Below the pieces are notes generated by a model that was not told the DNA's origin, ran no database searches, and saw nothing but the letters and a program-made list of their open reading frames with translations. A DNA stretch of 28,782 bases from an uncultured Treponema sp. (GTDB lineage Bacteria > Spirochaetota > Spirochaetia > Treponematales > Treponemataceae), in NCBI GenBank assembly GCA_938039145.1, contig CALHVG010000052.1, forward strand, positions 1 to 28,782, written 5' to 3'. The position numbers and the translations under genes are program-made. The number at the start of each line of letters is the position of its first letter. The first letter of the stretch is position 1. Shown one piece after another: positions 1 to 9,200 of this stretch.

Positions 1-182
1 CCGAATTTCTGTTCAAGGATTTTTACCGGTACTTTGCCTTTACGAAAGCCCGGTATTTGGAGCTGTTTCGCATATTTTTTCGTTAAAAGCGCATATCGGT
101 TTTGCACCTCATCCTGTTTAACGGTAATCGAAAGTTTCATCCGAGACTTTTCGATAGGGGTAAATTCTTTCGTAAAATTCAT
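1..182 (-). CDS. tig: Trigger factor, N-terminal part (partial, runs off the left edge)
   Basis: Only the first 60 or so residues are present. They begin MNFTKEFTPIEKSRMKLSIT and reach the trigger factor ribosome-binding signature GFRKGKVP at about residues 45-52. Trigger factor is the ribosome-docked chaperone and prolyl isomerase that meets nascent chains at the exit tunnel. Two ATGs lie two codons apart (at 188 and 182). I chose 182 because the AAGG at about 191-194 is 8 nt upstream of it but only 2 nt from the upstream ATG. The gene lies downstream of the tRNA cluster terminator and is probably transcribed separately; no clear promoter hexamers were seen in the gap. The identification is sound, but the rest of the gene is outside the window. 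Confidence 0.9.
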   Translation of the reverse strand, partial: MNFTKEFTPIEKSRMKLSITVKQDEVQNRYALLTKKYAKQLQIPGFRKGKVPVKILEQKF

Positions 183-252
183 TGGCATATCCTTATGGTA
201 CTAAAAGGGTTTCTCGCAAGAGAACTTTATTCTTTACCGGCACTATCCGGTT

Positions 253-287
253 AAAAAAAAAGCGATTCGGATGTACCGAATCGCTTC
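253..287 (-). terminator. Rho-independent terminator of the tRNA cluster
   Basis: Read on the minus strand, a 10-bp perfect stem (AGCGATTCGG / CCGAATCGCT) with loop TACAT is followed by a run of eight T. It starts 7 nt past the tRNA-Gly gene and separates the tRNA cluster from tig. Confidence 0.92.
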
Positions 288-293
288 TGTAAG

Positions 294-365
294 AGCGGGA
301 AACGGGGATTGAACCCGCGACATCCACCTTGGCAAGGTGGCGCTCTACCACTGAGCTATTCCCGC
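294..365 (-). tRNA. tRNA-Gly (anticodon GCC)
   Basis: A 72-nt cloverleaf is readable on the minus strand. The acceptor GCGGGAA pairs with TTCCCGC. The D-arm is AGCTCAGTGGTAGAGC, the anticodon loop TTGCCAA carries GCC, and the T-arm contains GGTTCAATCC. The 3' CCA is not encoded. It is the last tRNA before the cluster terminator. Confidence 0.95.
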
Positions 366-401
366 AAAATATATCGCTCGGTATGTACTGCTGTGGAATC
401 C

Positions 402-481
402 TGCGAGAGGAGGGACTTGAACCCTCATGCCGAGGCACCAGATCCTAAGTCTGGCGTGTCTGCCAATTCCACCACTCTCGC
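402..481 (-). tRNA. tRNA-Leu (anticodon TAG)
   Basis: This is an 80-nt class II tRNA. The acceptor GCGAGAG pairs with CTCTCGC, the anticodon loop CTTAGGA carries TAG, and a short variable arm (TGCCTCGGCA) precedes the T-arm. CCA is not encoded. It has its own promoter directly upstream (501-529). A small palindrome (CTCAC-TTT-GTGAG) ends on the first base of the tRNA. Confidence 0.94.
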
Positions 482-500
482 TCACAAAGTGAGTCGAAAC

Positions 501-529
501 AATATACCGATGATTCTTAGGAATGTCAA
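501..529 (-). promoter_or_regulatory. Sigma-70 promoter inside the tRNA cluster, driving tRNA-Leu and tRNA-Gly
   Basis: On the minus strand a perfect TTGACA (524-529) is followed by a 17-nt spacer and TATATT (501-506). Predicted initiation is near 494, 13 nt before the tRNA-Leu 5' end. The promoter sits in the widest gap of the cluster, between tRNA-Lys and tRNA-Leu, so the last two tRNAs can be made independently of the first three. Confidence 0.75.
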
Positions 530-565
530 GTCCTAGCCTTTAGGCTACTTACCTTCCTATTCATC

Positions 566-638
566 TGAGCCATGCAGGCTTCGAACCTGCGACCCACAGA
601 TTAAGAGTCTGTTGCTCTACCAGCTGAGCTAATGGCCC
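566..638 (-). tRNA. tRNA-Lys (anticodon CTT)
   Basis: This is a 73-nt cloverleaf on the minus strand. The acceptor GGGCCAT pairs with ATGGCTC (one G-T pair), the anticodon loop CTCTTAA carries CTT, and the T-loop is TTCGAAG. CCA is not encoded. It is the third gene of the His-Arg-Lys transcript. Confidence 0.94.
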
Positions 639-670
639 TAAATTAATTGTCAAACAACATTTGTTGTTTA

Positions 671-744
671 TGCGTCCGACAGGATTCGAACCTGCTACAA
701 CCGGATTCGAAGTCCGGGACTCTATCCAGATGAGCTACGGGCGC
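671..744 (-). tRNA. tRNA-Arg (anticodon TCG)
   Basis: This is a 74-nt cloverleaf on the minus strand. The acceptor GCGCCCG pairs with CGGACGC (one mismatch), the anticodon stem-loop CCGGA-CTTCGAA-TCCGG carries TCG, and the T-arm is AGGTTCGAATCCT. CCA is not encoded. Confidence 0.93.
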
Positions 745-776
745 GCATTTGTGATAATCGAACCTGTTTGGATGAG

Positions 777-849
777 GGTGCCTGGTGGGGATTGAACCCA
801 CGACAACCAGATCCACAATCTGGCGCTCTACCACTGAACTACAGGCACC
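777..849 (-). tRNA. tRNA-His (anticodon GTG)
   Basis: This cloverleaf on the minus strand has an anticodon loop TTGTGGA carrying GTG. The extra 5' G typical of tRNA-His (G-1) faces a C discriminator, next to acceptor GTGCCTG / CAGGCAC. CCA is not encoded. It is the first gene of the cluster, 14 nt after the predicted start of transcription. Confidence 0.94.
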
Positions 850-869
850 AAGTTATCGACAAGCGAAAC

Positions 870-897
870 TATATATCATAACGCCTTCCTTAGTCAA
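870..897 (-). promoter_or_regulatory. Sigma-70 promoter of the tRNA-His-Arg-Lys transcript
   Basis: Minus-strand TTGACT (892-897), a 16-nt spacer and TATATA (870-875) place initiation near 863, just ahead of tRNA-His. Hexamers and spacing are close to consensus. Confidence 0.7.
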
Positions 898-943
898 TAA
901 CCTGCCGCTCAAAATTAAGGAATTTTTTGAGTTTCGTATGCTT

Positions 944-3208
944 CTATTTTACTTCAAAAATTATGGACTTTTCTTCGTTCTCAAGTTTTACGGTCAGCGT
1001 ATGTAATCCTTTTTCAAGCGGAATGGTGAAAGCGAAGGGACGGAGGATTCTTGTTTTTTTTCCGTTCTCGGAAAGTTCTTTTCCGTCGTAAAGTACCGTA
1101 AGTTCATCTTTTTTTGAAATTCCTCCAAGGACGTTTATGGGAATTCTTTGTTCTTTGATGTCGGTTTTGTCAATGTAGAAAACGCTTCCGTTTGCAGGGC
1201 TCGCGATTTTTAATTCCGAAGTGGAATATTCTATAAATGAGTTCGTGTGGTTTTTTGAAATCCAGCCTTGATATTCTGCAGGATAGTGGGTTGTTAGAAT
1301 TCCTTTGGAATTCCGCCTGTGCCAATCGCAGTTGCAGGATTGGATTGTCCGTTCACGGGAGATTTCTACATATTCTTCAAGAGTTGTCGGGCAATCTTCG
1401 TTCGGTTTCATTCCGGAAAGCGAACAGATTTTTGATTTTCGGAAGTTTTCGGGGTCTTTGAAGTCAAGCTTTTCGTCCTCGGTCAGAAAGTCAAGAATTT
1501 CTTTTGCCGCCTGTGCCGGAAGCGAGCTTCCTGTCTTTCCGATTACTGTGTTCCCTGAAAAGTTTCCCATCCAGACGGCGACTGTGTATTTTGGTGTGGC
1601 ACCAACGGCGACTATGTTTTGGAACTGATTTGCGGTTCCGGTTTTGAAAATTGAAGGATATTTTGTAAGGAATGTCTGGGAATAGCCGAATCCTGTTGCC
1701 CTTGCGCTTTTGTCTTTTAGAAAATCGCAGATTATTCTTGCCGTGTCAGGCTCGAAGACTTTCCTTTTTTTGCCTTCCGTTCCTTTTATATATGTGGGTT
1801 CGATGTAGATTCCGTCCCTTGGAAATACGGAGAAAGCGGACGCAAGCTCAAGAAGGCTCACTTCGCCTGCGCCGAGCGCAAGTCCGAGGTCGGCTTTTTT
1901 TCCGCTTTTTTTTAAGGATTCAAAGCCGAGCGAATACAAGACTTCAAGATAGTACGGCACGGACAGTCTTGAAAGGATGTAGACCGCAGGCACGTTCAGG
2001 CTTGAGGCAAGCGCCATTCTGAAAAGGACAGGTCCGTTGTAGCGGTTGTTGAAATTTCTTGGAAAATATATTTTTTCGCCTCCGAATTCCATCGGAACGT
2101 CAGCAAGTACGCTCGTTGGAAAAAAAAGCGGTGAAGAGTCTTTTCGCTTTTCGAGGGCGGCTGCATAAAGGAAAGGCTTCATGGAGCTTCCCATTTGGTT
2201 TGGAGTGAGAACTCCATCAATCTGACCTGAATGCCATTTGTCGAACCAGTCGTTGCTTCCCACCCACGAAAGGACTTTTCCTGTGCTGTTTTCAAGGACT
2301 ACGGCAGCCGCGTTGTCGATTCGGGAATCTTTCGCTTCGGAAAGCTTTGCGTTCACGCAGAATTTCGAAAATTCTTGTATGTCGAGGTTCACGCTAAGGT
2401 CGCACCGTGAGGCAAATGGCGGAATTTCCTTTTTTGCTTTTTCGACAAGATGCGGAAATCGGAAAGGCCAATCGTAGGCTTTTCCGCCGAGATTTTTTGC
2501 CGTTTGGACGAGTTTTTTTTCGGAAAAACTGAAGACAAAGGCGGCTTTTTTTCCTGCGATTTCAGGATTTGAAAGCGGATTGTATGTAATCGGACGGCGG
2601 GGGATTATCGAAAGCAGCATCGCCTCTTCTTTTGAAAGTTCACGCGCGCTTTTTGAAAAATAATAATGTGCGGCACTTTCGATTCCTTCCACGTTGTTCC
2701 CGAACGGAAGGTTGTTCAGGTAAAGCTCAAGAATCTTTTTTTTGGAAAGTTTCGCCTCCAGCCTGAACGCCGCGTCCGTCTCTTTTATTTTTGAGGTAAG
2801 ATTCCGTTCTTTTTCCCCATAGACAAGACGAGCAAGCTGCATCGTTATCGTGGAAGCTCCGCTTACCGTCCTTTTTCCGACGATGTTCTGGAAAGTCGCT
2901 CTAAAAATCGCCTGAAGGTCTATTCCTTGATGAAAGAAAAACCTTCTGTCCTCGGATTTTATGAAGGCTTTTTTTACGTGTTCGGGAATATTTTCATACG
3001 GTATAAATTCCCTTCTAAGACCTCCGTCAAGGGCTGTAACGTAGATGAGCCTTTCGTTTCTGTCGTAGAACTGCACGCTGTAATTCCGCTTTTCAAACGA
3101 TTTAAGTTCGGGAAACGGAGACAGCGCATAGTACAGAAAAATGAGTATCGGCACTGAAATCAATGCCGATACCCAAAAAACTTTTGCAGAAAAGCGAAAA
3201 ATCCGCAT
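944..3208 (-). CDS. pbpC: Penicillin-binding protein 1C (bifunctional glycosyltransferase/transpeptidase-type)
   Basis: At 754 aa it is close to the roughly 770 aa of E. coli PbpC. A short N-terminal tail and one membrane helix (about residues 8-28) anchor it in the inner membrane. The GT51 glycosyltransferase domain shows EDRRFFFHQG from E86 and GASTITMQLAR. The transpeptidase domain has SSMK with the nucleophile at S341, SLN at 403-405 and KTG at 522-524, so all three active-site motifs are intact. The C-terminal ~90 residues match the position and character of the BiPBP_C domain that distinguishes PbpC from other class A enzymes. Its ATG directly follows the TAA of the alpha-2-macroglobulin gene, so the two are surely co-transcribed and probably translationally coupled. 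PbpC is generally thought to act in peptidoglycan repair; that role is family knowledge, not visible here. Confidence 0.95.
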   Translation of the reverse strand: MRIFRFSAKVFWVSALISVPILIFLYYALSPFPELKSFEKRNYSVQFYDRNERLIYVTALDGGLRREFIPYENIPEHVKKAFIKSEDRRFFFHQGIDLQAIFRATFQNIVGKRTVSGASTITMQLARLVYGEKERNLTSKIKETDAAFRLEAKLSKKKILELYLNNLPFGNNVEGIESAAHYYFSKSARELSKEEAMLLSIIPRRPITYNPLSNPEIAGKKAAFVFSFSEKKLVQTAKNLGGKAYDWPFRFPHLVEKAKKEIPPFASRCDLSVNLDIQEFSKFCVNAKLSEAKDSRIDNAAAVVLENSTGKVLSWVGSNDWFDKWHSGQIDGVLTPNQMGSSMKPFLYAAALEKRKDSSPLFFPTSVLADVPMEFGGEKIYFPRNFNNRYNGPVLFRMALASSLNVPAVYILSRLSVPYYLEVLYSLGFESLKKSGKKADLGLALGAGEVSLLELASAFSVFPRDGIYIEPTYIKGTEGKKRKVFEPDTARIICDFLKDKSARATGFGYSQTFLTKYPSIFKTGTANQFQNIVAVGATPKYTVAVWMGNFSGNTVIGKTGSSLPAQAAKEILDFLTEDEKLDFKDPENFRKSKICSLSGMKPNEDCPTTLEEYVEISRERTIQSCNCDWHRRNSKGILTTHYPAEYQGWISKNHTNSFIEYSTSELKIASPANGSVFYIDKTDIKEQRIPINVLGGISKKDELTVLYDGKELSENGKKTRILRPFAFTIPLEKGLHTLTVKLENEEKSIIFEVK

Positions 3209-6200
3209 TTATTCGATTGTGTATATGTAGCCGTCGGAGCGACCGAAGCGTTCGGCGGAGTACATACATTCTGCCAGGGCAGGAGTTACAGGATACACGC
3301 CTCTTCTTGCGGCTCTGAACAGGAACGAAACTTCGTGTTCTCCTTTTTTGAAATTGTCCCAGAAGCACTGAAATTCGTTGTCGTATATCACTGAATTTGA
3401 AAGCGAAGTCCACCATTCGGATTTGATGGATTCATTTTCTACTGAGCCTGAGGTTTTGAACCTTGGATCAAGAATTTCAGCTCCTGATGGAATCGGAATT
3501 CTTAGAGCCACGTTGTACGCATCCATCGTGGATGATACTGTTACCGTGATTTTGTACGTCGTTCCGCTTTTAAGGCTGTACACAAGATTTCCCGTGTTCG
3601 GCTCGATGTTATTCTTTTTTTCGGTGTCGTAGATTGTGTATCTAACATCGAATCCGTTGTTCCGCTTTGAAATCGTTTCGTCGGGAAGGGCGTATTTTAG
3701 TTCCGCATTATAGTAAAGTTTTCCGGTTCCGTTTGCGCTGAACTTCAAAAGGAACGGTTCGTCCTTCTTCAAGCCCGAAAGGATAGGACCTTCGAATTCT
3801 CTTTTTACGGTTATCGGTTTTGCGCCCGCTCCCTTGAAACTTCCTTCGGAGAAAGTGATGTTTTCGATAGTCGCTTTTCCCTTGAAATCTGTGTAATCAA
3901 GATTTCTTCCCTTTATGACATCGTTGAACGCTTCGAGTATGTTGGAAGTCGTGGCGGTGGATGCCCAGTATCCGTTCTGGCATTCGGAAAGAAGGTTGTA
4001 TACAAGGCGGTCGACCATCTCGTCGCTAGGATTGATTCTTGTGAAAAGCTTCAGGATTTCCGCAGTCTTGTCGATGTCCGTGTGGAATATGGAACTGTTC
4101 CTGTATCCGATAGGATCTGTTATGTCAACCGACCTTAGGTTAGGTCTCATGTACATACGGATTCTTTCTGCAAGATACCTTGCTTTCTCGATATTTTTAT
4201 TTCCGCCTTTGTTCATGTATGAAAGTGCGGTTAGCGCTCCGATGTAGTGGTCTTTTTTCGCTTCTTCCTCAAACAAAGGATAGAAAGAGTCAAGCGAGTC
4301 GTCATCCAGCATTGAAAAGACGTACAGCGCATACGCCATGTCGTTTGTTGGCAGATTTTTTCCCTTTGATTCCGAATTTTTCATTATTTCCGTCTTTATG
4401 TATGAAAGAAGGTTTTCTATGTCGATGGGGAAATCTTTGTGCTTGTAGCCTCGGTTCATCGCCGTGGCGTATATGTGCGCCATGCGGAGCGAGACGTACA
4501 GGCTTGAAGTCTTTGTTCCGGGCCAATAAGGAAATCCTCCGTCGTCCAGCTGTTCGTTCTTCCAGTTTTTGAAATGCGATATCACGCATTTTTTTGTGTT
4601 CTTTATTTTTGAATTCAAACCGAACACGTCTATGTATTCTTCAAACATGACCAACGGAAGTATCTTTGACGACTGCTGCTCAAGGCAACCGTAAGGATAG
4701 TCGAAAACGTAGTTCACTGCCGAACCCAAAAGTCCAAGCCGTGTCGCATCGAGAGTTACCGAAAGGCTTCCTTTTCCATCTTCCGCAAAGGACGGAATGA
4801 CTATTTCTTCCGCCGCAGATACGGATTTTCCCTTGAAACTGTCCGTTGAGCCTTGGAGAGCTACCGTTTCCATGCAGTATGTTTTTTCTATCGTGAGCCT
4901 TGAGACAAGCCTTTCTTTTAGGACTCCTGATTTTATCCTGTAGACAAGTTCTATGTCTCCGTCGTCCTGAGCGGCGATGTCAAAGTATACGGCGGATGTT
5001 TGTCCGCCAGCGACTTTTACGGTATGGACGGTTTCTCCGTCGATGAACGCGCTTCCGGCTTTTGTGAGAAGACCCATCGTTTCGTCATCCGGAGAATTTG
5101 ATTTTGGACTTCTTATGCTTACGCTCACTTCGACCTCGTGGCTGTTCGCATCAAGGTTTGTAAGGATGACTCCGCATTCTGCCGTGTCCCTTTCCCTTAG
5201 CCGTCTTGGCTGCACCGCCTGTACGTTTATGGGATTCTGCACCGCAAATTCATTTTCTTGGATTGCAAGAAGTTCTCCGTTCACGCCGAACGCCGTAAGT
5301 CTGTACGTTGTAAGTGAGTCCGGGACACGGAACGAGACGCTTGCGTTTCCGTCCTTGTCCGTGATTATGCTCGGCTCGAAAAGTGCGGTCGGTCTAAAGT
5401 CCTTTCGCTCGTCTTCGTCCTTGTCGTCGTCCTCATCGCCTCCCTGAAGATTTTTTATGCTGTACGTTACAGGATCCATGAGGTATGCCCTTGAGTCTCC
5501 GCCTGATACTCGCAACCTGAAATTGTACTCGTCGTAGAAGAATTTTATAGGATTTGGGACATGGTAATCTATAAGGTCAAGAACTGCCCTGTCTACTGCC
5601 ATAACTGTTATTTCAGAATTTGCAAGCGGTTTTCCAGCCTTGGTGGCTTTTATGTTAACCGTAGCAGTGTCGCCCGGTCTGTACACGGGACTGTCGGTTT
5701 CAGCCTGTATTGAAAACGCCCTTACAAGCGGATTCACAAAAAGCATCGTAGCTCCGTAATATCCTTTGGGCTTATCCATGTCCCTTTCGCCGTATTCGTG
5801 CGTTGGTTTTCCTTTGCGCACGGAGTAGGATGATACTGTAACATAGCATACGGGTACGTAGTTTCGTGCGACAGGAACATCGATTACCGTCGTGTTTTCA
5901 GGGATGTGTCTTATTTCTTGGGTGAAGATTCCTTCCCGTTCGACGCATATAAGGTAGTCGCCTTTTTCCAAGGGGCTTTCAAGAAGAACCTGGGCTGTCT
6001 CGCCGGGGTTGTAAAGGTTTTTGTCAGGAGTGAGTTTTAGCGATGTGTCGTCGTCCGAGAAAAAGCAGCTTGCGTCGCTTCCGGTTATATAAAAGTCCCT
6101 TGACGATGTTGAAACGCGCCCTTTTTTGTCTGTGGCGGAAACCGTCAGGGTGTAGTAGCCTGCCTTCTGCGGAACAAGAGTAAGTTTTGTTACAGGCGAT

Positions 6201-9200
6201 GCCTTTATGCTTCCTTTTGATTCTGTCTCATGATGTTCCGTGTAGCGTTTGTAAAGAGAGTCGTCAACGCTGTTTTGTATGTCATAAGTCCAATAATGCC
6301 TTGTGAACGTGTATTCTATTGCTGATGAGGAAATTGACATGTCCTCGACTATTTTCTCGTCGGGGCTTACCATCACAAGAGGAATTGACATCTCTTTTTT
6401 TGTTTTCACAAAGCCGCCTTTTCCGTTGACAGGGCCGATTCCCATGTAGAACATGGCGGGGTTCACGAATTTTGACGATGAAAGGGTTATTTTCTGGTTC
6501 GACTCGTCGGTTACGTCCACTTCGACCCTGTAAATGTATGGAGTACCTTTCATGTTCCCTTCGGTGGAGCAGGAGATTTCCGCCGTTCCTTTTGACGAAA
6601 GAATCGAAGAATAGCTTGCGACGTGTTTTCTTCCTTCATAATCGTCGTCCCAATAGGTATTTATGCCGAACTTGAATTTTTCAAGTTCCTTTGCCGAAGG
6701 AGAGAATGTTGCAGGCTCCGTGTACCAGTTTGCCGCATACGGCTGATGGGCAAGGTAGCCTCCTGCAAGATATGAGGCGTTCACCGATGCCTTTACCGAA
6801 TCTCCTGCGTAGATATCCTTTTCTTCGGTTGTGACAGCGCCTTGAATTTTAAGTTTTTCGTAGTAGGCGACCGTAAAAGACACCTCGGAGGCATAGGTTT
6901 TTGTGCCTCTTTTATATTTTATTCTGTATCGTCCGGGTTCAAGTTCCTTAGGAAGCGAAAATTTTCCCCAGAAACCGCCGGAAGCGCTCGTTGTTCCTTG
7001 CAGCATTCCATATATGGATGAATCGTTCCATGAGTTTTTTTCAAGGGTTACAGTGTATTTTCCGGCGAACGGGACAAAACTTCCCATCTGCTGGTTTCTG
7101 TCTATCCCTCGGAACGTTACAGTTTCTCCGGGTTTGTAGACTCCTCTGTCAACGAACATGAACGTCCTCGGTTTTTCAGTGAGCGCTTCGTTTATGTACC
7201 CCCTAGGAATTCCCCATGCCCAATGGTCGTTCGGTCTAAAAGTTATTTTGTCTCCGTTGGATTCAACCACGACCGCTATATAATTTTCGTCGTAGTCCGA
7301 TTCAAAAAGTGACTGATATCTTTTGTCCCCGTTTATGACGGCAAGTCCGTTTTCGTCGGTGAGGGCAGAATCGGAAGGAAGCCCTCTTTTTTCGGGGGAA
7401 TATGACCTTAGGTAGACTTTAGCGCCGATTACAGGCTTGTCGGTTGAAAGAGTTCTTACCATGACCACAGCCTTGTTTATTCCGAACCGTACAGTTGCTC
7501 CAAGGTCAGTAACCTGAAGGTTCAGGAAGTTTTTCGATGGAGTGTATTCAATGCTGTCATACTCATATTGAAGGGTTTTTATGTCCGCCTCGAACATGAC
7601 GTTTCCTTTTCCGTTTGTAAGATACGGTTCAAGATCTATCTCTTGGAATTCCCTTATATTTTCTTTTGTCGAGCCGCCGAAAAATGTTCCGCCGCCTTTT
7701 TCGCTCGTCCAATATTCTTGCCAGCCCGGAGTGTAAAGCGGATCTGTGGATTTTGAGAGTCTATATGCGCTTTCTGCGTTTGCGTTCATGTACTCAAAAA
7801 TCAGTTTGTGCGGAAACTGGGATTCAAGCATCTTTGTTCCGCTGTCAATGAATCTTGCGTAGCCTGATATGTGGCGGCCCTTTACATTGTCCTGTATCTC
7901 TTTTTCGAGGTTTGCGCCGTATATATCACGGAGATTTTTGGAAATCGTTATCTTTCTTTCTTCTTCCGGAGGAATCTTCAAGAACTGGAGCGTAAGAGTT
8001 TTTCCGTATATCGAAAAGTTTGCATCGTCAAGTTTTATGCCTTCCACGGACACTGCGTTCTTTACGGAGGTCTTGTCTATTTCCTTGTTGAACCTGAACG
8101 TCCATGAGACGGTGGACTGTAAGTAGCCGCTTGAGTTGTAGCTTTCTTTTAATATGAACGGACGCTCGGTAAAATATCCTTTTTTGTGGAAAGTGTTGTT
8201 CAGCGCGTCGTATGATTCCACAGCTATGTAATGGTCTTTTTGCAACGGAGATAATATTGTTATGTAGAACGAGTTTGAAAGCAAAGCGTCTTGCATGGAG
8301 TCGTTGCCATTTTCTTTGCTGTAGTCCGGAATGATTGAAAAACTTAAAGGCTGAGCCGACCATTGACCGCTGTCTTCCATGGAAACCTTGATTAGATTTT
8401 TTGCACTTTCCTGCGTAAGGTATCCGTTGAACCTGACTTTAAAAAACTTTGCATCTTCCAGTCTTAGTCCGGCCTCATCCGAATAGCGTATGTTTTTAGT
8501 TGTGTCTTTTTTTGCATTCTCTTCGGGAAGTATGTCAACTATTTCCAGTCTTAGTCCGGCTTCATCCGAATAGCGTATGTTTTTAGTTGTGTCTTTTTTT
8601 GCGCTCTCTCCGGGAAGTATGTCAACTATGAAAGGAACTGCCGATTTTGCCGTAAACGATTTTGAGCCCGAAAGTTTCTGCCCTCCGATTGACTTTACCG
8701 AAGACGATATGGTTACGGTGTATTCCACCAGCGGATCTAAAGGTTCTGCCGCCTCAAACGAAAGGTTCCTTGTTCCGTACCATATGTATTTTCCCCTGAT
8801 TTGTGGGCTTATGCTCATAATCAAGCCTGCTTCTTTCTGGTATTTTTCAGGATTAGAGAGTGCTGCAAGAGCGATGACAGGATGGCTGAATTCTACGTAA
8901 AATTCAGGATTTTTTATTGAGCTCGGAATAAGGTCTTTAGGTCCCCAATCCTTTATAACAAGCGGACCGTTTTCGTCTGCTTTTTCATCCTTTATCGGCA
9001 TCGCCATTCCGTCGGCACTATTTCTTTCTTTTTCAAAATCTTCTTCTGAAAAATCAGACTTTACGGGGTTCTTCGCCCTTTTTTCGGCTTCTTTTTTTGC
9101 CTCGCTTTTCATGGACGAGACGTATTTTTCGTAGTCGATGTCGCTAACTCGTTTTTCATGGTATTTTGTCTTGTATTTGTTCAGAGGTCTAAGTCCGGGA

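Noticed and set aside
652..669. Hairpin AAACAAC / GTTGTTT and a TTGACA between tRNA-Arg and tRNA-Lys
   Set aside because: No -10 at the right distance, since it would fall inside the tRNA, and no T-run; more likely spacer.
908..931. Hairpin CTCAAAA / TTTTGAG downstream of pbpC as its terminator
   Set aside because: No T-run follows on the minus strand and the stem is AT-rich.
4180..5447. Open frames of 80-160 codons opposite the A2M gene
   Set aside because: They are antisense shadows with low-complexity Ser/Arg/Leu-rich translations, no ribosome sites and no family resemblance.
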